Assembly: GCA_009844405.1 (NCBI GenBank)
Contig: VYBO01000112.1
Coordinates: 1 to 49,204 of the forward strand
Origin: Acidimicrobiaceae bacterium
Lineage (GTDB): Bacteria > Actinomycetota > Acidimicrobiia > Acidimicrobiales > Aldehydirespiratoraceae
Direction: 5' to 3'
DNA: 49,204 bases
In this document: positions 8,608-15,437 of the stretch, one piece after another
How the letters are laid out: every line of letters begins with the position of its first letter
Position numbering within the stretch: the stretch's first letter is position 1
Notes under the pieces: generated by a model
Seen by the model: the letters and a program-made list of their open reading frames with translations, nothing else
Told to the model about the DNA's origin: nothing
Databases searched by the model: none
Program-made: the position numbers and the translations under genes

Positions 8608-9966
8608 GTGAGCGAACCGGAGCGGGCCAGGCTGATACCGGTCTCAGGCATCAAGGGCCAGACAGAGGCCGAGGACAGGGCGACATCGGCGTTGCTGGCC
8701 GTGCTCTCGGTCGTGCGCCCCTTCAGCGCCGCTCTGTTGGGGCCGTTAGGTGTGACCCGGGCCAAGAGCGCCCGGGTAGAGGCGTTTCTGCAGCCCACGG
8801 TTGAGGTGGACGGCGGCACTGTTCGTCCCGATGGTCTCATCCGAGTCTCGGTGGGCAAACGCGTCGCGTTCGAGGCGTTCGTGGAGACCAAGACGGGTAC
8901 AGCGAGGCTTGACGCCTCTCAGATCAACGCCTATCTGGACGCCGCCCGCGGTGCGGGGTTTGATGCCATCGTGACCATTTCCAATGAGATCGCGCCGGCA
9001 CCTGGCGTGCACCCCACCGAGGGCCTGCGCGTGAGATCGAACTCCAAGGTGGCGGTACACCACCTGTCTTGGATGCTGGTCATGTCCGAGGCGGTCAAGG
9101 AGCACACTCATCGCGGCGTCGACGATCCCGAGCAGGCGTGGATCCTTGAAGAACTCATCAGATACATGTCGCACCCGAAGTCTGGGGTGCTGGACTTCGC
9201 TGACATGGGCGACAACTGGACTGGCGTGCGCGACGCAGCTGTAGACGGAAGTCTGTCGCGCAACAGCCCGGAAGCGGTCGAGGTGTGCCAGAGATGGGAC
9301 CAACTGCTGCGGGTCGCGGCGCTGAGGCTGGGCACGGAGATCGGCTCAGATGTGACTGAGGTCATACCGCGCGCTCACCAGCAGAATCCCAGATTACGGA
9401 ACAAGGAGTTCGTGCAGTCTTTGTGCGCCGACGGCACGCTGAGCGGTGTCTTGAGGGTGCCCGACGCTGTATCGGACCTGTCCATCACAGCAGACGTCAA
9501 GGCCGCCCGAGTAACGGTGAGCGCAAGATTCGCGGCACCGACCGACCGTACGCCGAGGGCATCTGTGGTGTGGCTGACGAGGCAACTCAAGGAGGCCGAC
9601 GGTTCTCTGCTGGTCGATGTCTACGCACGCAATGCCCAGCATCCGGTGACGGCCTCGCTGGAGCAGCTGCGCGACGACCCCCGCAGCGGTCTGGGACTGG
9701 CCAAACAGGCGCCGGCGCGGTTCCGTCTCCGCTATTCCGCGCCCATGGGCCAGGGGCGGCGGACCACACGCAAGAAGGGTTTCATCGACTCGGTTCTCGA
9801 TGCCGTGATCGGCTTCTACGGAGACGTTCTCCAAGACCTCAAGCCCTTCGTGCCCAGTGCGCCGTCGATCAGTCGGCGGAGCATCCCCGCTGATGCCGAC
9901 GATGCTTCTGCTCAGCCGGTGGAAGACGCCGCAGAGAACCCTCCTGCGGGCACAAACAGTCCCTGA
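8608..9966 (+). CDS. Conserved protein with PD-(D/E)XK nuclease-like core
   Basis: A soluble protein of about 452 residues whose function I do not know; I believe relatives occur in many actinobacteria. Its N-terminal third shows a nuclease-like motif chain: Asp75 in RPDGLI, Glu93-x-Lys95 in VETKTG, and Gln105 in the helix SQINAYLDAAR. It then has FDAIVTISNEI. This fits the PD-(D/E)XK fold (inference from motifs). The remaining 300 residues are unassigned and the last 40 are low-complexity. The GTG at 8608 is chosen because GGAGGA lies five bases upstream; the frame is open back to 8551. It lies 66 bases after the channel gene on the same strand and may share its transcript. Confidence 0.7.
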   Translation: MSEPERARLIPVSGIKGQTEAEDRATSALLAVLSVVRPFSAALLGPLGVTRAKSARVEAFLQPTVEVDGGTVRPDGLIRVSVGKRVAFEAFVETKTGTARLDASQINAYLDAARGAGFDAIVTISNEIAPAPGVHPTEGLRVRSNSKVAVHHLSWMLVMSEAVKEHTHRGVDDPEQAWILEELIRYMSHPKSGVLDFADMGDNWTGVRDAAVDGSLSRNSPEAVEVCQRWDQLLRVAALRLGTEIGSDVTEVIPRAHQQNPRLRNKEFVQSLCADGTLSGVLRVPDAVSDLSITADVKAARVTVSARFAAPTDRTPRASVVWLTRQLKEADGSLLVDVYARNAQHPVTASLEQLRDDPRSGLGLAKQAPARFRLRYSAPMGQGRRTTRKKGFIDSVLDAVIGFYGDVLQDLKPFVPSAPSISRRSIPADADDASAQPVEDAAENPPAGTNSP

Positions 9967-10047
9967 GCGCTATCGGGGCCGTTGAGCACGAGTTCGTCGC
10001 GCGGCCGTCACGGTTGACCGAAGCTACAGCCGGGGCTGTCGGAGGTG

Positions 10048-10473
10048 CTACTTCCCGGTCATCCAGTACTGCTGGGCCCGCTCAACCGCCGCTTGCCTGC
10101 TCATGGCGGCGAGCTGATCGTCGCTCAGGCCGACCCGGTTCTGCAGCAGGTGGGCCAGTTCGCTCGGGATGGCGCCCTGCGGCGACGGCCGTGCGCCCCG
10201 AGAAGGCGGCTCGCCCGTCCGCACACAGTGCCAGAACTCCCCAGGAGTGGTCTGGAACTGGTCGCGCAGGATGTGCGACCAGAGGGCCGCGCCGTAGCCG
10301 GTGCGATCCGGCGGCCGGGAGATCCGGGTTCGCAGGATGCGTCCGTCGGAGAACTCGAGCTCGTAGGTCTCGTGATGGACGGAGCGCCTGCCCGTGCCGG
10401 ACCGGACAACGGCCCATCCCTCGACCTCACAGAATCGTAGAGGGTCTCGTCGCGTGGGCGCCGGGTAGCTCAT
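10048..10473 (-). CDS. HicA-like toxin of a duplicated TA module, copy 1
   Basis: A 141-residue protein whose N-terminal 80 residues look like an enlarged HicA/dsRBD-type toxin: a helix (LRFCEVEGWAVVRSG), then strands around HHETYELEFSDGRILRTRIS with a conserved His pair, then the helix SHILRDQFQTTPGEFWHCV. HicA-type proteins act on mRNA; assignment here is by pattern only. The C-terminal 45 residues (LSDDQLAAMSRQAAVERAQQ) are an added helical region. Its ATG overlaps the antitoxin stop as ATGA. The paralogue at 45890-46315 has exactly the same length and is about 85% identical by eye. Confidence 0.65.
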   Translation of the reverse strand: MSYPAPTRRDPLRFCEVEGWAVVRSGTGRRSVHHETYELEFSDGRILRTRISRPPDRTGYGAALWSHILRDQFQTTPGEFWHCVRTGEPPSRGARPSPQGAIPSELAHLLQNRVGLSDDQLAAMSRQAAVERAQQYWMTGK

Positions 10474-10880
10474 GGCCCGCTGCCGCGTGTCCAATCGGCG
10501 AGGTCGGAGTCGGAGGCGAGGGAGACGAACTGCACGAGCGGCCAATGCTGCTGCTGGTTGGGCGTCAGCCGGAGCCGCTCCTGCCAGTCCTCGGCGTACT
10601 CGCGCAAGGCGGAAACGAACTCGTCGACAGCTTCGTCGAGGTCGGCGCCGTCGGCGGCGACCGGCGTTCCCGGCAAGAACACCGACCAGCCTCCTGCCTC
10701 GGCCACCGCTTCCGGCCGGGGCAGCCGCCGGGAGTGCATCAGGATCTCTCGGAGTCGTCCGCTCTCGATCAGGGCGACGAGGCTGTCGTGGCGCCGGATG
10801 CCGATCGGCAGTCCTGCTTCCGCCCTGTCCAGCACCTCCCGCAAATGGCGGCGCGTGTCGGTGCATGAGAGGTACGGCAT
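10470..10880 (-). CDS. Phd/YefM-like antitoxin with C-terminal extension, copy 1
   Basis: The first 45 residues match the Phd/YefM pattern (a TDTRRHLREVLDRAEAGLPI helix-strand start, then IRRHDSLVALIESGRLREIL). The rest (to 136 residues) is an extra acidic domain, GTPVAADGADLDEAVDEFVSA, longer than ordinary antitoxins of about 80-90 residues. It lies upstream of and overlaps the toxin by four bases, the usual antitoxin-first order. A perfect 17-bp palindrome 36 bases upstream is the likely operator. The near-identical paralogue is at 46312-46722. Confidence 0.65.
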   Translation of the reverse strand: MPYLSCTDTRRHLREVLDRAEAGLPIGIRRHDSLVALIESGRLREILMHSRRLPRPEAVAEAGGWSVFLPGTPVAADGADLDEAVDEFVSALREYAEDWQERLRLTPNQQQHWPLVQFVSLASDSDLADWTRGSGP

Positions 10881-10916
10881 CGTGGGTCTCCTGATCGGGT
10901 AACCGTAGTGTGCATC

Positions 10917-10933
10917 ACGTACCTAAAGTACGT
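10917..10933. promoter_or_regulatory. Palindromic operator candidate upstream of TA copy 1
   Basis: ACGTAC-CTAAA-GTACGT is a perfect 6-bp inverted repeat around five bases. The same block (GTGT-CAT--CGTAC-TAAAG-ACGTC pattern) lies at the same distance upstream of TA copy 2 (46760-46774), which supports a shared operator rather than chance. Confidence 0.6.
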
Positions 10934-11040
10934 CACACGGCCCGCCGCTGGGTGCGGGGGAACATGACGCCGATTGTGCCGCAAACACACCGGAGACTGG
11001 CCCTGGAGCTGAGGTGGCCAGATCGTCCTGGAGTTGAGGG
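10934..11040. other. Gap between TA operator and LRR gene with small repeats
   Basis: CCTGGAGCTGAGG (11002-11014) is repeated with one change at 11027-11039. CTGGCC (10997-11002) can pair with GGCCAG (11016-11021), a weak terminator candidate for the leucine-rich-repeat gene. No coding region is evident. Confidence 0.35.
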
Positions 11041-12642
11041 CTACAGGTCGGTCCAGAGGCAGGAGGGGCCGTAACGGTACCCGGGCGTCTGCTCGACTGC
11101 CGGGTAGTGGAGGTGACGGGTGTTGTCAGGAACAGTGCCTTGGGGCGCGATTGCTCGAGACGGCTCGGCTTGGTCGTCGGTGCTCGGCGAGGTGGTTGTC
11201 GGCTGGCCGGTTCCCTGGTCTGGCTCGCTGTCGCGGAGGCAGTAGGCGTTCCATTGATCCCAAGTGATTCTGGATGTGTGGTCCCCGATGGTGCCGTGCC
11301 ACCAACCGGGGCGTTCCTCCAGTCCCATGGGCCTGGGTTCGGTCAGCTCGTTGCCATCGAGTGAAAGGAGCCAGAGGTTGGCGAGATCAGCGAGGCTGTC
11401 CGGTACCGGGCCTGACAGTCGGTTGTCCTTCAGATCCAGACGTGCAAGGTCCGTGAGTCCGCTGAACTCAGCGGGGATCTGTCCCGATAGCTGGTTGCCG
11501 CTCAGGTCGAGGGTGCCGAGCTTGGACGCACGGGCGAGTTCGGGGGGTATCGATCCTGACAGCTGGTTCCCCGAAATGTATAGGCCGATGAGTTGAGGTA
11601 GGTCGCCCAGCCCTGGGAGAATGAGACCCGACAGCTGGTTGTGATGGCGGAACAGGCTTTGGAGGCCGCGCAGGGAGGTGAGCTGTTGTGGTATCGGCCC
11701 GGAGAGATTGTTGCAGTTGAGGTTCAAGAGATAGAGGGCGACAAGTTCACCGAGTTCTGCCAGTATCGGGCCCGACAGGAAGTTGTAGCCGAGGGACAGT
11801 TCACGAAGCGACTCGAGGTCGCCAAGTTCCGGCGGTATCGGCCCCGACAGACGGTTCACAGCCAGGTCGAGTACTCCCAGCTGCGCGAGGTTGCCGAGTT
11901 CCGGTGGTATCGGCCCCGACAACTGATTGTTGTTGAGGTTCAGATGGTAGAGCTCGGTGAGGCTGCTGAGTTCCGGTGGTATCGGCCCCGACAGGCGACT
12001 GTGCGCGAGACCCAGGACAAAGAGCTCGGTGAGGTTGCCGAGTTCGGGTGGTATCGGCCCCGACAACTCATCGCTGCTGAGAAGAAGGTTGGTCAGGTTG
12101 GTGAGGTTGCCGAGTTCGGGTGGTATTGGCCCTGTCATCGTGCCCGGACATTCATAGAGGCCGTCTCCGCTGATGCCGCTGCGGCTTCCGTCTGCATCGA
12201 TGTTGCCGCTGCCCAGGCTGAGGACCTCAAGATTGTGAAGATCGCCCAGTTCGGGGGATATCGGGCCCGACACGCAGTCCACAGTCAGATGACGGAGCTC
12301 TGTAAGGGCTAGAAGGTCGGGCCAAGAGCCTGGAGAGATTCCAGCGAGGCTGAGGTACGTGACGCGACCGTCGGCGACGCCGACTCCGTACCAGTCATCT
12401 AGCGGGTTCGGATGTGCCCATGCGGACGACTGCATCCAGGTTGGATCGTCGGCAAAGCCCTCCAGGCCGACAACGTCGTCCAGGCCTTCGCTCGTATGTA
12501 TGGCCCACAGCGCCTCGCAGTCTGCGACAAGCGTCTCCTGAGACTGATCTACGACCCTGGGTGAAGTACATGGCGAGCCGGTCGGGTCCTCGCGGCCGGG
12601 GTCCGGGGAGCAGGCTGCGGTCGTCAGCGCGACCGCAGCCAC
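11041..12642 (-). CDS. Plant-type leucine-rich-repeat lipoprotein
   Basis: A 533-residue surface protein built mainly from about eleven 24-residue repeats with the plant-specific signature LSGPIPPELGNLTxL (roughly residues 105-420). A unique N-terminal region contains VADCEALWAIH and DDPTWM, and the tail is Thr/Ser/Pro-rich. The start region AAVALTTAAC-SPD is a lipobox, so the protein should be anchored to the outer face of the membrane through Cys11. Only GTG 12642 is available in frame, giving a signal peptide with no basic n-region. ATG 12658 in another frame would supply MSRNQ, so a one-base frameshift or sequence error at the start is possible. Function is unknown; recognition or adhesion is a guess. 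Confidence 0.82.
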   Translation of the reverse strand: MAAVALTTAACSPDPGREDPTGSPCTSPRVVDQSQETLVADCEALWAIHTSEGLDDVVGLEGFADDPTWMQSSAWAHPNPLDDWYGVGVADGRVTYLSLAGISPGSWPDLLALTELRHLTVDCVSGPISPELGDLHNLEVLSLGSGNIDADGSRSGISGDGLYECPGTMTGPIPPELGNLTNLTNLLLSSDELSGPIPPELGNLTELFVLGLAHSRLSGPIPPELSSLTELYHLNLNNNQLSGPIPPELGNLAQLGVLDLAVNRLSGPIPPELGDLESLRELSLGYNFLSGPILAELGELVALYLLNLNCNNLSGPIPQQLTSLRGLQSLFRHHNQLSGLILPGLGDLPQLIGLYISGNQLSGSIPPELARASKLGTLDLSGNQLSGQIPAEFSGLTDLARLDLKDNRLSGPVPDSLADLANLWLLSLDGNELTEPRPMGLEERPGWWHGTIGDHTSRITWDQWNAYCLRDSEPDQGTGQPTTTSPSTDDQAEPSRAIAPQGTVPDNTRHLHYPAVEQTPGYRYGPSCLWTDL

Positions 12643-12768
12643 GCTGATTCCTAGACATCAGAGCCGTCCACCGCGCGACCGGTCTGGCGACTGCGTCCTC
12701 CTGCGCCGTCTGCTTGTAATCTGTTCGCCCTGCATCTGAGTCGGTGCGGCCACGGGCGTCCAGGCCGG

Positions 12769-13722
12769 CTAGAGGTCGGGCCAGCGGCGGGTGCGGGTCG
12801 ATGGGGTGCGACGGCGGCCGCCGAGGGCCCACTGGCGTCGCCAGACTCCCACTTCGGGGCCGGTGAGGGTGCCGCTGGTGCTGGCGTGGGCCCGCTTGCG
12901 GGCCGAGTACCAGTCGGTGCCGGCCTCGTCGGCCAGCGCGGTTACCGCGTCCTCGATCCGGGACGCGAACCGGGGCGCCCGCTCGTCGTCCTCCGGCCGC
13001 ATCGGGGTGCCGAACGTGACGGTCGCCTCCGCGGGCTGGGGCATGGTGCGGCCCTTGCGCAGGATGCTGCCGGTGCCGCCCACATGGATCGGCACGACCG
13101 GCACCCCGCAGCGCACCGACAGGTAGGCCGCCCCGCCCCGGAACGGCTGTCCCCAGCCGTCGGGGCTGCGGCCGCCCTCGGGGTAGATCAGCAGGCTCCA
13201 GCCGTCGTCGATCAGTCCGGCGGCGAGGTCGGCGGACCGGCGGCCCACCCTGGCCCGCTCGATGGGAATGGCCCCCATCACCAGCGCGGCGGTGGCACCC
13301 GCCGCCCGGGAGCCGAAGAAGTAATCCGACGCCGCCCCCACCACGACTTTGTGGCGCCACGGCTCCGGGATCGACGTGAGCAGCAGCGGCGTGTCGATGT
13401 GGCTGTGGTGGTTGGAGGCGAACACCGCCGGGCCGTCCAGGTCGGCCAGCCGGTCGGTGCCGGTGCGATGCGGCGAGGCCAGCACCTGCACCATGGCCCG
13501 CATCGGCCCCTCCACGATGGCGGCCCGGCACATTCGGGCCGGCCACCGGCGGGACCAGTCCGTGTCGAAGTCGCCGCCGGTGCGACCCGGCTTCTCGGGC
13601 GGCTCCACGCCGTCGGGGGTGGTGGGCGCCCGCAGCGGGAACGAGCGAGCCCTCAACGCACGGGTCGGTGACGGCAGGCGGCTCCGGATCCGCACCAGGC
13701 CGAGATCGTGAGCGATGCCCAC
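12769..13722 (-). CDS. plsC: 1-acyl-glycerol-3-phosphate acyltransferase family protein
   Basis: Glycerolipid acyltransferase of the PlsC family, transferring an acyl chain to lysophosphatidate or a related acceptor at the membrane. The H(x4)D catalytic motif is in NHHSHIDT. The acceptor-binding block is YPEGGRSPDGWG, and VPVVPIHVGG corresponds to motif IV. The first 80 residues are Arg/Pro-rich and not part of the catalytic domain, so the true start may be internal. It is the third gene of a minus-strand series after the reductase-HAD and LarA-like genes, 55 bases downstream of the latter, across a duplicated end-of-gene sequence. The context suggests production of an unusual acyl or alkyl lipid (inference). 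Confidence 0.88.
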   Translation of the reverse strand: MGIAHDLGLVRIRSRLPSPTRALRARSFPLRAPTTPDGVEPPEKPGRTGGDFDTDWSRRWPARMCRAAIVEGPMRAMVQVLASPHRTGTDRLADLDGPAVFASNHHSHIDTPLLLTSIPEPWRHKVVVGAASDYFFGSRAAGATAALVMGAIPIERARVGRRSADLAAGLIDDGWSLLIYPEGGRSPDGWGQPFRGGAAYLSVRCGVPVVPIHVGGTGSILRKGRTMPQPAEATVTFGTPMRPEDDERAPRFASRIEDAVTALADEAGTDWYSARKRAHASTSGTLTGPEVGVWRRQWALGGRRRTPSTRTRRWPDL

Positions 13723-13734
13723 TACCGCGCCCTC

Positions 13735-13796
13735 CCGGTCACTCCACGTCCGCCATCGCGTGCCGCCGCCACGCCGGTCATTCCACGTCCGCCATC
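13735..13796. repeat. Tandem duplication of the 3' end of the LarA-like gene
   Basis: A 23-base unit (minus strand GATGGCGGACGTGGARTGACC plus GG) occurs at 13774-13796, where it encodes the last residues MADVE and the stop, and again at 13735-13757 with one change. The spacing is 39 bases. The second copy is a free-standing ATG-GCG-GAC-GTG-GAG-TGA. Confidence 0.85.
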
Positions 13797-15391
13797 AGGA
13801 TGGGCGGGTTGTGCACGTGCGTGATCGTGGGTGACGGGCCCACCACGTCGCTGGCCATCTCCAGGGCGTCCGACAGGGTCGAGGCAGGCTGGAAGCCCAA
13901 GCGCCGCACCGCCTTGGTGTCGCCGCCGACCACGATCACCCGGCCCAGCCACTTCAGGGCGTGCGCCCCCCAGTACCACATGTAGAAGGGATGGACCCCG
14001 TGGTAGGCGTAGCTGGTGCGGTAAAGGTGCACGTACCACTCGTCGGTGGCGAACTGGGCCTCGTACTTGGCCTCCAGCTCGGCCGGGTCGGTGGTCTCCG
14101 CCAGCAGCTGCTCGAAGAAGTCGATGTAGCTGGGGTGGTGCACCGGGTGGAACTCCCAGCGGGTCGGGTGGCTCATGATGACCACCCCGCCCTCGCGCAC
14201 CAGCGGCTGACCCCGGTACAGGTTGAAGAAGTAGCCGAGGCCCAGGCACATCACCAGGATCGGGTTCATCACCGAGTTGACGTTGTACGGGCAGATGTAG
14301 GGCAGCCCCATGGTGAGCACGTCGGTCTGTCCCCGCACCGGCACCAGGTGCTGGGCCAGCACGTTGGCGGTGGTGCTCGCGTGGACCGGCTCCACCGCGC
14401 CGGCCTGCACCGAGGTCATCTCATAGGGCGCCAGCCACCGGCCGAACACACCCCGGCAGGCCGCCGGCGGCATCGCCTTGAGCCCGGCGTGCATGGCCAT
14501 GAACGAGGCCCGGTCCCGGGCGCTCCACTCCCACTCGCGCTTCTGCAGCACGGCCAGAGGGCCGTCGTGGCCGAAGGTGTTGTTGTTGACGGTGGTCTCG
14601 ATCTGGAAGATGGGCGGACCGTTGGCCTTGATCACCTCGCCCTGGCGCCAGTTGGAGTGGTGCAACTCGGAGCGGGGCCGGTCCATGAACGAGCGGGAGT
14701 TCAGCATGGTCCCGACGTTGTGGTGGTGGCGCAGCGACCGGTAGTCGGCCAGACCGGTGGCGGTGGACTTCCAGCCCCCGTCCATGGCCACCAGGTTGAT
14801 GTTCACGTACACCAGCAGGTCGCTCTCGGCGGCCCGCCGGTTCATGGTGACCAGCTCGTCGTGGTCGGTGCGGCCCAGATCCACCATGCCGTCGGGGTCC
14901 TCGGCATCGTGGTTGTAGAGCGCGCCCTGCGGGGCGAAAGCGTCGAACACCCGCTCGCCCAGGGCGTGGCGCAGCTCGTCATCGGTCATCCGGCGGTGCA
15001 GGGCCAGCGCCGCGATCAGGTGCACGTCGTCCACCCCGGCGGCGGCCGCCATGTCGAGGACCTGCTCCATCACCCGCTGGCGGATGTCGGGGCGCCGCAT
15101 GGGAGGCAGCGGCAGCGAGATGTCGTCGAAGGCGATGGTCAGCTTCATTCCCGGCCGCAGCAGCGACGGCAGCGGATCGGAGTCGAGCGGGTTCAGCAGG
15201 GCGTCGCGGATGGCCGCCTCCGGATCGGGCAGCCCCGCCAGGGGCTCGGCCGGGTAGATGATCCGGCTGCGGCCCGGCGGCAGCCGCTCCAGGCGGAAGC
15301 CATCGCCGTGATGGAACAGGATCGGCGGCGTCGAGCGGTCGACGTCGAGCACCAGTCCCGGGCGCGGCGCCTTCCAGCGCTCGACGGCCAT
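13778..15391 (-). CDS. LarA/DUF2088-like protein (lactate racemase domain)
   Basis: A 537-residue protein with the LarA N-terminal pattern: a fold start with MKLTIAFDDIS, then HLIAALALHRRMTDDELRHALG (124-145; compare the family's ATGLHRxMTxEE block, His132), a central YNHDAEDPD (His161), and VTMNRRAAESDLLVYVN. LarA enzymes use a nickel-pincer cofactor to racemise 2-hydroxyacids. No larB, larC or larE cofactor genes are present here, and the family holds many members of unknown substrate. It is about 100 residues longer than LarA, with a distinct C-terminal region rich in Tyr/Trp/His. It lies between an acyl reductase and an acyltransferase gene, which suggests a lipid-linked hydroxy-acid substrate (inference). 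Confidence 0.75.
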   Translation of the reverse strand: MAVERWKAPRPGLVLDVDRSTPPILFHHGDGFRLERLPPGRSRIIYPAEPLAGLPDPEAAIRDALLNPLDSDPLPSLLRPGMKLTIAFDDISLPLPPMRRPDIRQRVMEQVLDMAAAAGVDDVHLIAALALHRRMTDDELRHALGERVFDAFAPQGALYNHDAEDPDGMVDLGRTDHDELVTMNRRAAESDLLVYVNINLVAMDGGWKSTATGLADYRSLRHHHNVGTMLNSRSFMDRPRSELHHSNWRQGEVIKANGPPIFQIETTVNNNTFGHDGPLAVLQKREWEWSARDRASFMAMHAGLKAMPPAACRGVFGRWLAPYEMTSVQAGAVEPVHASTTANVLAQHLVPVRGQTDVLTMGLPYICPYNVNSVMNPILVMCLGLGYFFNLYRGQPLVREGGVVIMSHPTRWEFHPVHHPSYIDFFEQLLAETTDPAELEAKYEAQFATDEWYVHLYRTSYAYHGVHPFYMWYWGAHALKWLGRVIVVGGDTKAVRRLGFQPASTLSDALEMASDVVGPSPTITHVHNPPILMADVE

Positions 15392-15437
15392 CAGGCCGGC
15401 CTCCCGGGGAGTCCCGGTCCGCTTGTCCTCGCGTCCA

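Noticed and set aside
12395..13546. 383-codon minus-strand frame across the LRR start and the acyltransferase
   Set aside because: It is a shifted reading of plsC; however, its MSRNQ segment is noted in the LRR frameshift finding.
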